NCBI RefSeq assembly: GCF_001429765.1
Contig: NZ_LMJB01000006.1
Span: forward strand, 452,338 to 516,337
Length of the DNA: 64,000 bases
Direction: 5' to 3'
Source: Flavobacterium sp. Root901
GTDB taxonomy: Bacteria > Bacteroidota > Bacteroidia > Flavobacteriales > Flavobacteriaceae
How positions within the stretch are numbered: the first letter of the stretch is position 1; every line of letters starts with the position of its first letter. Below, piece by piece: positions 33,416-42,735 of the stretch. Under the pieces are notes generated by a model. That model was not told the DNA's origin and did not search any database. It saw only the letters and a list, made by a program, of their open reading frames with translations. The position numbers and the translations under genes were made by a program.

Positions 33416-35620
33416 ATGCGTTTACTACTTTTATGCTCTGTTATTTTCATTTCTTTTTCAGTAAAATCACAATCTGTTTCGGGTGTTGTAAATGACGCAG
33501 CCGGAAAACCTTTATCAGATGTTTTAATTCGTGATCTCATTTCAAAAACACATGCTCATACCGATATAAACGGAAAATTTACTTTAGAAGAAGCCAGACC
33601 CGAAGACAGTCTCCAGGTTTCAAAACAAGGATTTATTACGCAGAAAATTAAACTTTCATCTAACGATTTTTTGGCTGTTCAACTAAATGAAAAGCCATTT
33701 TTATTAGAAGAAGTTACCATCACAAATAATCTGAAATACTTAAATACAATTTCTAAGATAGATTTAGAAATTCAGCCCATATCGAACTCTCAGGATTTAT
33801 TGCGAAAAGTTCCCGGACTTTTTATTGGTCAGCATGCGGGTGGAGGAAAAGCAGAACAAATTTTTCTGAGAGGTTTTGACTGCGATCACGGAACCGATAT
33901 TAATGTTGCCGTTGACGGAATGCCGGTAAATATGGTTTCGCATGCCCACGGACAAGGTTATGCTGATCTTCACTTTGTAATTCCGGAAACAGTTGACAAT
34001 ATTGATTTTAATAAAGGTTCCTATTTTGCAGACAAAGGTGATTTTACAACCGCCGGATTTGTTGGCTTTAATACTAAAAATGCGCTGCAAAACAGTTCTG
34101 TTTCGTTTGAAGGCGGACAGTTTGACACTTTTCGCACTGTTGCTTTGTTTAATTTACTGAATAAAGAAAACCAGTCTGCTTATTTTGCAGGAGAATATAT
34201 GATGACAGAAGGTTATTTTGATGCACCTCAAAACTTTAACCGAATTAATTTATTCGGAAAATATGCGGCAAAAATGACCAACGGCGACAAACTTGCACTC
34301 TCTGTTTCCCATTTTAAAAGTCAGTGGGATGCAAGCGGACAAATTCCGGATCGTGCAGTAAATGACGGAACGATTTCGCATTATGGTGCAATAGATCCAA
34401 ACGAAGGAGGAAATACCGGAAGAACCAATTTTAACCTGCAGTATGATGCACAGATTGATGAAAACACACATATTAAAAATACGGCATATTTAAGTAAATA
34501 TGATTTTGAATTGTATTCTAATTTTACCTTTTTCCTGAATGACCCCGTAAATGGCGATCAGATTAAACAAAAAGAAAACAGAACAATTGTAGGTTTCCAG
34601 TCAGAATATAATCAGAAACTGAATGAAAAATGGCTTTTTAAATTAGGTGCGGGATTGCGAAACGATAATAATAAAGATGTAGAATTATCGCATACTTTAA
34701 ATAGAAAAACGGTTCTCGATTATTTGAGTTTAGGAAATGTAAATCAGACCAATCTATTTACGTACAGCAGTTTAGATTTTATTTCAGGCAGATGGCTGGT
34801 AAATGGAGGTTTGCGTCTGGATTATTTCAAATTTGGTTATGAAGACCAGCTAGCGCCAACCTATACCAATCAGACACAGACAAAAGCAATTGTTAGTCCG
34901 AAATTGAACTTTTTATATACTCAAAATGAAAAGCTCCAGTACTTTTTAAAATTAGGAAAAGGTTTTCATAGTAATGATACCCGGGTTGCTGTGGCACAAA
35001 AAGGAGAAAAAAACCTTCCTGAAACTTATGGAGCAGATTTAGGAATTAACTGGAAACCTTTTCCAAGAATGATTATTAACTCAGCAGTCTGGTATTTATA
35101 TCTGGCGCAGGAATTTGTCTATGTTGGAGATGAAGCGGTTGTAGAACCAAGTGGGAAAACAGAAAGAAAAGGTTTTGATTTTGGTTTTAGATATCAACTA
35201 ACAAACTGGTTATTCTGGAACACAGATTATACCTATACACGCGCAAGATCGATTGACGAACCAAAAGGAAATGATTACTTACCGCTTGCTCCGGTTCATA
35301 CTTTAATGAACGGCTTTTCGGTAAAGGATTTAAAAGGATTTTCAGGCAGCTTAAGAACAAGATTTTTAGCTGACCGCCCGGCAAATGAAGATAATTCAGT
35401 AATTGCAAAAGGATACTGCATAACCGATTTTTCTGTAAATTATCAAATTAAAAAAATATCCATAGGAGTTAATATCGACAATATCTTCGATACAAAATGG
35501 AAAGAAACACAATTCCTGACCGAATCCCGTCTGGCCGCAGAAACTGATCCGGTTGAAGAAATCCATTTTACGGCGGGAACACCATTTAATGCAAGATTAA
35601 TTCTAAAATATAGCTGGTAA
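33416..35620 (+). CDS. TonB-dependent receptor
   Basis: 734 residues from MRLLLLCSVIFISFSVKSQS. Order: signal peptide, carboxypeptidase-like regulatory domain (SGVVNDAAGKPLSDVLI, 20-100), plug (about 110-225), barrel ending FNARLILKYSW with the terminal aromatic needed for insertion. The plug contains FLRGFDCDHGTDINVAVDG and MVSHAHGQGYADLHF, a His/Asp-rich signature of a widespread TonB receptor subfamily of unknown substrate that may coordinate metal (inference). An ATG at 33380 would precede the signal peptide, so 33416 is preferred. Confidence 0.88.
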   Translation: MRLLLLCSVIFISFSVKSQSVSGVVNDAAGKPLSDVLIRDLISKTHAHTDINGKFTLEEARPEDSLQVSKQGFITQKIKLSSNDFLAVQLNEKPFLLEEVTITNNLKYLNTISKIDLEIQPISNSQDLLRKVPGLFIGQHAGGGKAEQIFLRGFDCDHGTDINVAVDGMPVNMVSHAHGQGYADLHFVIPETVDNIDFNKGSYFADKGDFTTAGFVGFNTKNALQNSSVSFEGGQFDTFRTVALFNLLNKENQSAYFAGEYMMTEGYFDAPQNFNRINLFGKYAAKMTNGDKLALSVSHFKSQWDASGQIPDRAVNDGTISHYGAIDPNEGGNTGRTNFNLQYDAQIDENTHIKNTAYLSKYDFELYSNFTFFLNDPVNGDQIKQKENRTIVGFQSEYNQKLNEKWLFKLGAGLRNDNNKDVELSHTLNRKTVLDYLSLGNVNQTNLFTYSSLDFISGRWLVNGGLRLDYFKFGYEDQLAPTYTNQTQTKAIVSPKLNFLYTQNEKLQYFLKLGKGFHSNDTRVAVAQKGEKNLPETYGADLGINWKPFPRMIINSAVWYLYLAQEFVYVGDEAVVEPSGKTERKGFDFGFRYQLTNWLFWNTDYTYTRARSIDEPKGNDYLPLAPVHTLMNGFSVKDLKGFSGSLRTRFLADRPANEDNSVIAKGYCITDFSVNYQIKKISIGVNIDNIFDTKWKETQFLTESRLAAETDPVEEIHFTAGTPFNARLILKYSW

Positions 35621-35643
35621 ATTTTTTGATAGAAATCAATTTT

Positions 35644-35672
35644 AAAAGCCCAATTCACTGAATTGGGCTTTT
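35644..35672 (+). terminator. Rho-independent terminator after TonB receptor
   Basis: AAAAGCCCAATTC (35644-35656) and GAATTGGGCTTTT (35660-35672) form a 13-bp stem with a 3-nt loop followed by T residues. Confidence 0.85.
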
Positions 35673-35779
35673 TTGGCTGGTATAATTCTGTAAGTCTTTC
35701 CTTAAATTATATAAAATTTTGCATTTATTATTTTAGATATTTGGAGTTATAACCCAAATTAATTTAATAAATAACTACT

Positions 35780-37003
35780 ATGAAAAATCTAAAGTATATT
35801 TTTCTTCTTTCGAGTGCATTATTTGCCTTTAGCTGCAACAATGACGATACTCCTGCAAATGGAGGCGGAACCGTAACAGATCCTGTAGAAACTAATCCTG
35901 CAAACACACAATATAAACCTGCTTTTAGCGGTCAGACCAGAATAAATGGTATGACTACAGATACAGAGTTTAAAGCTGATATTATTACATCATCACTTTC
36001 AAATCCGTGGGGCGTAAAAGTACTTCCTGATGGAAGAATTTTAGTAACCCAAAAAGCCGGAACAATGCGAATCGTTACAACAGCCGGAGTAGTTAGTGAG
36101 CCTATTACAGGTTTGCCAACCGTAAATCCTGCCAATCAGGGCGGTTTATTAGGGTTGTGTCTGGATCCGGACTTTGCTTCAAACAGAATGATTTACTGGG
36201 TATTTTCTGAAGCGGTAACAGGCGGAAATATTTCTTCTGTAGCAAAAGGAAAATTAGCAGCAAATGAAAAAACAATCGAAAATGCCACAGTGATTTACCG
36301 TTCAAGTCCTGCCAATCCAAGTGATTTACATTACGGCGGACGTATTCTTTTTGATCAGACAGGGAATCTTGTAGTGAGTACCGGAGAGCGATCTGTTTTG
36401 CAGACAAGACCTTTGGCACAATCGCTTACTGCAAGTCTTGGAAAAGTAATCAGAATTACTAAAGACGGACAGCCGGCTCCTGGAAATCCAACATTTGGAG
36501 GAGCAAATGTTTTACCTGAAATCTATACATACGGACATAGAAACCCGCAGGGTCTTGCCATTCATCCGGTAACGAAAGAAATCTGGCAGAGTGAGCACGG
36601 ACCACGAGGTGGAGACGAAATCAACCGTTTGAAAGCCGGAGCAAATTACGGATGGCCGACAATTACTTACGGAATTGAATATAGCGGACAGCCAATTGGT
36701 GATGCAATTCAGCAAAAAGAAGGAATGGAACAGCCGGTTTATTACTGGGATCCTGTTATTTCTCCAAGTGGTATGACTTTCTACAGCGGAAATCGTGTAC
36801 CGGAATGGGAAAATAATTTATTCATAGGTTCATTGAGTGCAACTCACATTGCAAGACTTGTAATCAGGGATAATAAAGTAGTAGGAGAGGAAAGACTTCT
36901 TGCAGGTGAAGGGCAGCGTTTTAGAGATATAACTCAGGGCGGCGACGGCGCATTGTACGCTGTAACAGACCAGGGAAGACTTTACAGAATAGATAAGAAA
37001 TAA
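35780..37003 (+). CDS. PQQ-dependent aldose sugar dehydrogenase-like lipoprotein
   Basis: 407 residues with lipobox LFAFSC, so a lipoprotein. The mature part is a GSDH/YliI-type six-bladed propeller: NPWGVKVLPDGRILV, NQGGLLGLCLDPDFA, LHYGGRILFD, YGHRNPQGLAIHP, SEHGPRGGDEINRL and NYGWP, which includes the expected catalytic His and PQQ/Ca-binding positions. It oxidises aldoses in the family prototype. It needs PQQ, for which no synthesis genes are in the window. Monocistronic, preceded by a terminator. Confidence 0.9.
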   Translation: MKNLKYIFLLSSALFAFSCNNDDTPANGGGTVTDPVETNPANTQYKPAFSGQTRINGMTTDTEFKADIITSSLSNPWGVKVLPDGRILVTQKAGTMRIVTTAGVVSEPITGLPTVNPANQGGLLGLCLDPDFASNRMIYWVFSEAVTGGNISSVAKGKLAANEKTIENATVIYRSSPANPSDLHYGGRILFDQTGNLVVSTGERSVLQTRPLAQSLTASLGKVIRITKDGQPAPGNPTFGGANVLPEIYTYGHRNPQGLAIHPVTKEIWQSEHGPRGGDEINRLKAGANYGWPTITYGIEYSGQPIGDAIQQKEGMEQPVYYWDPVISPSGMTFYSGNRVPEWENNLFIGSLSATHIARLVIRDNKVVGEERLLAGEGQRFRDITQGGDGALYAVTDQGRLYRIDKK

Positions 37004-37043
37004 TTGTTAATGGTTAATTATTAATTGTGAATTATCAGAATTG

Positions 37044-37105
37044 AATTAAAAATTACGAATTAAAAATTGGAGCCGAAACTCTATTTTAATTCGTAATTTT
37101 TAATT
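37044..37105. repeat. 22-bp perfect hairpin upstream of ku
   Basis: AATTAAAAATTACGAATTAA begins a 22-bp arm (37044-37065) that is perfectly complementary to 37084-37105, with an 18-nt loop. It lies between the dehydrogenase stop and the ku start and could act as terminator or REP-type element. It has no GC-rich core. Confidence 0.55.
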
Positions 37106-37124
37106 AATTTTAAAAGAGCTAATT

Positions 37125-37901
37125 ATGAGGTCAATATGGACAGGTTCAGTAAGTTTCGGATTGATTAATATTCCGATAAAAATGTTTTCTGCCGTGCAGG
37201 AAAGCAATCTTGATATGGATATGCTGGATCAAAAAGATCTTTCTAATATCAAGTTTAAACGTGTTAATGAAAACACGGGAAAAGAAGTCGATTTTGCCAA
37301 TATTGTAAAAGGGTATAAAATAGAAAATAAATATGTCATTCTGGAAGATTCAGATTTTGAAGCTGCAGATGCCGTTAAGACTAAAACTATTGATATTGAG
37401 AGTTTTGCTTTTGAAAAAGAAATTGAAAGCATCTATTACGAACAGCCTTATTATCTGGAGCCAGACAAGGGTGCGATGAATGCTTACGGCTTACTTCGTG
37501 ATGCCCTGCAGGCGTCGGGAAAAGTTGGAGTAACCCGTTTTGTGCTGCGAAATAAAGAAAGTCTTGCGATTTTAAAACCTTATAAAAATGTCATTGTTTT
37601 AAACCGAATTCGTTTTGAACAGGAAATAAGAAGTACAGACGAACTGAAACTTCCTCCTGTTTCTAAAAAAGCCACCAAGGAAATGGATATGGCCGAAAAA
37701 CTAATCGACCAGCTTACTGAAAAATTTGATATTACAGGTTTTAAAGATGAATATACGGCTAAACTTCTTAATATTATTAAAAAGAAAGCCAAAGGAAAAG
37801 TACAGAAACCAACTAAACTTAAAGTGGTTCACAGTAAACCAAATGATGATTTAATGTCTATGCTGAAGGCAAGTTTAGAAACCAAGAAAAAATCATCTTA
37901 G
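37125..37901 (+). CDS. ku: Ku DNA end-binding protein
   Basis: 258 residues, the bacterial single-polypeptide Ku core: opening [20 protein letters not shown], then [20 protein letters not shown] and the [15 protein letters not shown] strand, with a Lys-rich C-terminal tail ([13 protein letters not shown], ending KKKSS) that usually binds DNA. It homodimerises on double-strand ends and recruits LigD in non-homologous end joining. It is convergent with ligD; their stop codons share bases (TTAG, 37898-37901), so the two messages overlap at their 3' ends. Confidence 0.95.
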   Translation: MRSIWTGSVSFGLINIPIKMFSAVQESNLDMDMLDQKDLSNIKFKRVNENTGKEVDFANIVKGYKIENKYVILEDSDFEAADAVKTKTIDIESFAFEKEIESIYYEQPYYLEPDKGAMNAYGLLRDALQASGKVGVTRFVLRNKESLAILKPYKNVIVLNRIRFEQEIRSTDELKLPPVSKKATKEMDMAEKLIDQLTEKFDITGFKDEYTAKLLNIIKKKAKGKVQKPTKLKVVHSKPNDDLMSMLKASLETKKKSS

Positions 37902-40498
37902 ATTTTTTCCTGGTTTTCTTCTAACTTCTTAATAATCTTTTTGATATTGGCTCCTTTTGATAAAACTGGTGCCCATAAATCTCCTTTTTTCTCAAATCGC
38001 TTTAATACATTTTTAATAGTAAACTGCGATGGATGTAATTTTTCATTTACTTCGCTCCATTCCAGAGGAGTAGAAACTGTAGCTCCGGGTTTTGGACGTG
38101 CAGAATAAGGTGCTGCCAAAGTTTGTCCTCGTCGGTTTTGGAGGTAATCGATATACAATTTACCGTTTCTTTTCTTGATGCTTCGTTCAATAGTCGTAAT
38201 ATCGGGAAGCCTTGTTTGTACTTCACTTGCAATTAGTTCTCCTAAAATTTTAATAGAATCATAATCGTACTGTGCGCCAAGCGGAATGTAAATATGGAGT
38301 CCGGTTGCTCCGGAAGTTTTACATAAACACTCTGTTTCTAACTCATCCATTATTTGTTTTACGACTTGTGCAGTTTCAACAACAATATGAAAATCATTTT
38401 CATTTGCAGGATCAAGGTCCATTACGAGCCAGTCGGGATTGTGAATGTTTTTTATGGTTGAATTCCAAGGATTGATTTCTATACAGCCTAAATTTGCCAT
38501 ATAAAGCAGTGTTTCTTTATCATTACAAATAAGATAATCGATATTTTCCTCATTCGATTCTGAGAAGATTTTCTTTGTTTTAAGCCATTTAGGTGTTTTA
38601 TCTAAATCTATATCTTTTTGATAAAAACTTGGAGAGTCAATTCCGTTTGGAAAACGGTTCATCGATTCCGGACGATCTTTTAAGTAAGGCAGGATTAAAG
38701 GCGCAACTTCATTATAATACTGCACTATTTCGCCTTTTGTAATACCATCTTCCGGAAAATATATTTTATTCTGATTCGTTAAATGAAGTGTAGCTTTTCC
38801 CACTTTCAAATCGTAATCATTTTCTGTTTTTTCTTTTAAATCTTCCATTTTATTTTGATTGAGATTGATTTTTTTGTTTTCCTTTTCCCCGTTTTCTTTT
38901 TTACCATTGCTGCTAATGCCGCTGTTTTTTCCGTTAAAAACAACTTCACTGGCTTTTTTGTCTATTCGCAGACCCAAAAAAACCGGATGTCTTAAATTTT
39001 TATCCTGTGTCCATTCTGAATATTTTACCTGACAGACCAGTTTAGGTTTAATCCACTGAATCTTATCTCTCAAAGGTACTTTTACGTTAAGCGGAGATTT
39101 ATCAATAAAATAAGGTTTAAGTTTTGTATAAAGCTCTTTTAAAACAGTTTCTGTAAATCCGGTTCCGCATTTACCAATAAACTGAAGTTCTTTTCCATTG
39201 TATTGGCCCAGAAGAATGGCACCAAAATATTTTCGGGAATTTTTAGGTTCGGTAACTCCAATAATAATAGCTTCTTCTTCGTTTGAAATCTTAATTTTCA
39301 GCCAGTTATTGGTTCTTGCGCCCAGAGAATAAGTGCTGTCAGCTTTTTTTGCAATTATACCTTCACTGTTATTTTTTCCTGCTTTTTCAAATTGCTCAAT
39401 TCCGTTTCCAATTGTATGTTCAGAATAAAAAATATTAATAAAATCATATTTGTTGAATAAGATTTTAAGAAGTTCTTTTCTTTCCAGTAAAGACAATTCT
39501 GTTACAGGATTTCCGTCTAAATTCAGCAGATCAAAAACATAATATTTTAAATTTCCGACACCTGTTTTAAGATAATTCTGAAGCAGTTGAAAATCGGCTC
39601 TTCCAGACTCATTTTCTACTACAATTTCACCGTCAAGGATTACGGTATGATCTATTTTTTTCAGTTCTTCTGCAATGGGTTTAAAATTGGTGTTGAAAGA
39701 AATTTTATTCCTGCTGAATAACTCTGCTTTTTGATTATTAATTACAGCTACTGTACGGTATCCGTCATATTTGTTTTCAAAAATCCATTCTTCATCATCA
39801 AAAGGATGATCGATTGTATTGGCCAGCATTGGTTTTACAAAAGATACCTCATGAGATTTTGTTTCAGACTTTTTTTTTGTGATTTTTTTGACTGCTTTTT
39901 TCTCTTCGGTTTGTGCAGTTTGTTTTTCCGATTTTTTTTCTAATTCGTCTAAACTTCTTTTAGAAATAACAGATTTGTCTTTTTCTAAAATATCGGCATC
40001 AGTTGCATATTGATCTTGTTTTTTAATTAAAAGCCATGCATTTTCCTGTTTACCATGAAGCTTGACCAATGAAAATTCACCTTTTAATTTTTTTCCTTTC
40101 AGAATAAAACTCAAACGACCTTTTTTAAGATCAGTTAATAATTGTTTTTCCTGAGAATCGGTTTTTTCATCAGAAATATAAGTTCCGTTATCCCAAACAA
40201 TAACATTGCCGGCACCATAATTTCCTTCGGGAATAGTGCCTTCAAAATCTTTATAACTGTACGGATGATCTTCGACCATCATGGCAAGACGTTTTACTTC
40301 AGGATCCATTGAAGGCCCTTTTGGAACTGCCCAGCTTTTTAAAACGCCGTCCATCTCTAATCTAAAATCATAATGCAGATGCGATGCTGCATGTTTTTGT
40401 ACCACAAACACCAATTCGCTGGCCGATTTTTGAATCTTGCCTTTTGGTTCTCGTGTTTGTTTAAAATCTCTTTTTTCGTTGTATTTAGACAGTGACAT
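37898..40498 (-). CDS. ligD: Multidomain DNA ligase D (PE-LIG-POL)
   Basis: 866 residues from [12 protein letters not shown] (start 40498; an ATG at 40510 adds four residues). Order: 3'-phosphoesterase domain (about 15-160; [29 protein letters not shown]), ATP-dependent ligase (about 220-520; nucleotidyl Lys in ENKYDGYR, then EGIIAKK), Lys/Asn/Glu-rich linker, and primase-type polymerase (about 560-850; [23 protein letters not shown]). This PE-LIG-POL order is that of Pseudomonas LigD rather than mycobacterial POL-PE-LIG. It processes, fills and seals Ku-bound ends. The 5' end overlaps the upstream membrane-protein gene by 14 bp. Confidence 0.95.
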   Translation of the reverse strand: MSLSKYNEKRDFKQTREPKGKIQKSASELVFVVQKHAASHLHYDFRLEMDGVLKSWAVPKGPSMDPEVKRLAMMVEDHPYSYKDFEGTIPEGNYGAGNVIVWDNGTYISDEKTDSQEKQLLTDLKKGRLSFILKGKKLKGEFSLVKLHGKQENAWLLIKKQDQYATDADILEKDKSVISKRSLDELEKKSEKQTAQTEEKKAVKKITKKKSETKSHEVSFVKPMLANTIDHPFDDEEWIFENKYDGYRTVAVINNQKAELFSRNKISFNTNFKPIAEELKKIDHTVILDGEIVVENESGRADFQLLQNYLKTGVGNLKYYVFDLLNLDGNPVTELSLLERKELLKILFNKYDFINIFYSEHTIGNGIEQFEKAGKNNSEGIIAKKADSTYSLGARTNNWLKIKISNEEEAIIIGVTEPKNSRKYFGAILLGQYNGKELQFIGKCGTGFTETVLKELYTKLKPYFIDKSPLNVKVPLRDKIQWIKPKLVCQVKYSEWTQDKNLRHPVFLGLRIDKKASEVVFNGKNSGISSNGKKENGEKENKKINLNQNKMEDLKEKTENDYDLKVGKATLHLTNQNKIYFPEDGITKGEIVQYYNEVAPLILPYLKDRPESMNRFPNGIDSPSFYQKDIDLDKTPKWLKTKKIFSESNEENIDYLICNDKETLLYMANLGCIEINPWNSTIKNIHNPDWLVMDLDPANENDFHIVVETAQVVKQIMDELETECLCKTSGATGLHIYIPLGAQYDYDSIKILGELIASEVQTRLPDITTIERSIKKRNGKLYIDYLQNRRGQTLAAPYSARPKPGATVSTPLEWSEVNEKLHPSQFTIKNVLKRFEKKGDLWAPVLSKGANIKKIIKKLEENQEKI

Positions 40499-40967
40499 AG
40501 GTTTTTGCAAGTATTAAAAGGGTTAATGTAATAGAGTAGAACAGCGTAGCAACAATTGCAAAAATAATATGGGCAAAGAACAGCTGAATATAATAACCTC
40601 TAAAATCAATTGGGGGTTGATGATGGGTCATCTTAAACATATATACCCAGCTGATTATGCCAATTGCGCCGCTGATTACTCCAAATATAAGAGCAGTGAG
40701 CGGGGTAATTGGCAGTATATCCTTTACCCAAATTATATGATAGGCAGCAACAAACAAAAATCCGATTACGTAATGCAGTAACCAGCCCCAGGTTTTTTTT
40801 GATTGTGCTGAAAGTTCTATTTTCATTTTATCAATAACATAAGCTAAAAGAACGGGCTCTTTATACAATTCCCTAAAACTATTTGATATGGCATAACTAA
40901 ACAAAGTCATGGCCGATGTTGCCATAATTGAAACGATCAATAATTGTAGTATAACATATAAAATCAT
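40485..40967 (-). CDS. Hypothetical four-TM membrane protein overlapping ligD
   Basis: 160 residues from ATG 40967 (a TTG at 41000 would add 11). It has about four hydrophobic segments: LYVILQLLIVSIMATSAM, HYVIGFLFVAAYHIIWV, ALIFGVISGAIGIISWVYMF and FFAHIIFAIVATLFYSITLT. There is a conserved-looking loop FKMTHHQPPIDFRGY. No family recognised. Its 3' end overlaps the ligD start by 14 bp, so it is co-transcribed and possibly translationally coupled with a DNA-repair ligase. Why a membrane protein sits there is unclear. Confidence 0.65.
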   Translation of the reverse strand: MILYVILQLLIVSIMATSAMTLFSYAISNSFRELYKEPVLLAYVIDKMKIELSAQSKKTWGWLLHYVIGFLFVAAYHIIWVKDILPITPLTALIFGVISGAIGIISWVYMFKMTHHQPPIDFRGYYIQLFFAHIIFAIVATLFYSITLTLLILAKTYVTV

Positions 40968-41148
40968 ATAAAGAATCTTTAAAATTGAATGCTTATTCAA
41001 AGTTACTTTAGAAACTCTTTTTATGATTATACTATTAAAATTCTGGGTTATATAATTATCAGGAATTGAATGGGTTATAGAATGTAGTAGAGATCTAAGA
41101 TTATGGATTTATTGATAGAAAAAAGCCCGAAAGTGCATAATAAATAAG

Positions 41149-41173
41149 AAACCCTATATTGAATATAGGGTTT
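41149..41173 (-). terminator. Hairpin after the 496-residue protein gene
   Basis: AAACCCTATA (41149-41158) pairs with TATAGGGTTT (41164-41173) around a 5-nt loop, 28 bp past the stop of the minus-strand gene at 41201. It also lies upstream of the LigD-associated gene. Confidence 0.65.
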
Positions 41174-41200
41174 GTATTTTGATTTAATTGAAAAGCAATA

Positions 41201-42691
41201 TTATTTGAGAGTAACAGTCATATTGGGTACTATGATATCTGAATTACTTCCTGTATAACGTTGTGCATAAACTTCAATGTAATCGTTATTAACAAGTTCA
41301 GCCGAAGCATTTAAAGGAAGTACTACAATATCATTTGTAGCCTGGCCTCTTCCGTAAATTTTGTACTGACTTAAAGTAGTTCCGTTTTTTGCAATGTATA
41401 TGATGTATGTACCCGCTGCAGGTACCTGAAATGAAATAGATCCTGATATCTGGAAAATTCTTTTTTTCTTTCCTAAATATCGTAATCGGTTTGGCGCGTC
41501 AGTTGAGAATCTAAATAGATTAGAATATGTTGTTGGCGGAGTTCCGGAACCTACTTTTACAATATTACTCGGATTTAAACCACTTGTAAAACTAACTCCT
41601 AAACCGCTTCCTACGGCATAATCCATAGCAAAATCCCCTGCGGCATTGGCATCTGTTTCTGTTGGGATTCCGGCTGCTCTTACATTCCAGCTGTTGTTAA
41701 AATTATATCCCGGATACGTTCCTGTTGTATAGCCTTTAACATATCCAGTTGTATTTGAACCAGTAAACACAACAGATTCAAGTACCGCATCTCCTGTAAT
41801 AGTCAAACCAGATGTAGAGACATCAAATCCTATAGCGGTTCCGTCAACCTGACTAAAGCCTCCTTGTTTTTCAACTAAGGTAAAGGTACCGGTTAATTTT
41901 TCATAGGTCCCTGCATTGCTGCTAAACCAGCCCAGATTGCTTAATAAAAGCTGTGTTATATTATTGTATGTTATTCCGTTTGTATTTCCTGCAAACTGAA
42001 TAATACTTATAAAAACGAGTCCAAAACCAGATATTGTACCCACACTGCTCGAATTGGCCACAATACAATCTCTAAAAACAAGATTTTGAGTTGCAGCTCC
42101 GTTTAGATTAAAAACACTTCCGGATGCCGCTCTGAGCGTAACACTTCGAATGCTTCCCCCGGTAGCTCCTTCAAAGATATTTCCTGAAGTTCGCAGGATA
42201 ATATCATCATTGGCGTCAAGACCCTGCACGTAAGCATTATTTAAATCTATAGGGAAATTAAATGTTACGGTACCGTTTATTTCGTATAAAGTGTTGGAAT
42301 TTAGAAGATATTTGCTCCCACCGCCGGCGGCAAGTTCTGCTGCAAGGACTGTAGCTAAGTTATCTGTAGATCTGATACGCTTGAAATTTATTCTGGGAGT
42401 TACACCGCTGTTGACTGCTACCCATGCAGATGTTCCGGTAGAATAAAAATAAAATGCTTTTAAATCAGTATCGTAAACAAATAATCCGTCTGCCGGAGCA
42501 GCTATGGCAGTTCGCTGTGCTGTAGTCATTCTTGGGGTTAACATTCCCTGAGTAGTCGATGTAATGTCTAATACAGAACTTGCATTTGGAGTAACAGTCC
42601 CAATTCCAATTTGTGCATTTCCTGCGAATGATAAAAGGAAAAAAAACAGTATTATGAATGTTGTGTTTTTAGGGGCAGTGTTAGTTATCAT
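41201..42691 (-). CDS. Secreted beta-strand-rich surface protein
   Basis: 496 residues with signal peptide (NTTFIILFFFLLSFAGNAQ). It opens with IGIGTVTPNASSVLDI and the repeat GLFVYDTDLKAFYFYSTGT, common in flavobacterial cell-surface and adhesin-like proteins. The middle (about 110-330) has a parallel beta-helix flavour (SVTLRAASGSVFNLNG, LVFRDCIVANS, ITYNNITQLLLS). There is no clear T9SS sorting domain, and the end is VPNMTVTLK. Encoded 44 bp after a T9SS cargo gene, so they may form a surface complex. Confidence 0.65.
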   Translation of the reverse strand: MITNTAPKNTTFIILFFFLLSFAGNAQIGIGTVTPNASSVLDITSTTQGMLTPRMTTAQRTAIAAPADGLFVYDTDLKAFYFYSTGTSAWVAVNSGVTPRINFKRIRSTDNLATVLAAELAAGGGSKYLLNSNTLYEINGTVTFNFPIDLNNAYVQGLDANDDIILRTSGNIFEGATGGSIRSVTLRAASGSVFNLNGAATQNLVFRDCIVANSSSVGTISGFGLVFISIIQFAGNTNGITYNNITQLLLSNLGWFSSNAGTYEKLTGTFTLVEKQGGFSQVDGTAIGFDVSTSGLTITGDAVLESVVFTGSNTTGYVKGYTTGTYPGYNFNNSWNVRAAGIPTETDANAAGDFAMDYAVGSGLGVSFTSGLNPSNIVKVGSGTPPTTYSNLFRFSTDAPNRLRYLGKKKRIFQISGSISFQVPAAGTYIIYIAKNGTTLSQYKIYGRGQATNDIVVLPLNASAELVNNDYIEVYAQRYTGSNSDIIVPNMTVTLK

Positions 42692-42735
42692 AATTTGTGG
42701 TTTTTAGTTATTTGGCTATTATTCAACAACAATAT

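Noticed and set aside
41201..42691. T9SS sorting domain at the C-terminus
   Set aside because: The last 75 residues lack the YPNP or LYDILGR-type pattern and the GLY-type ending seen in the neighbouring gene.
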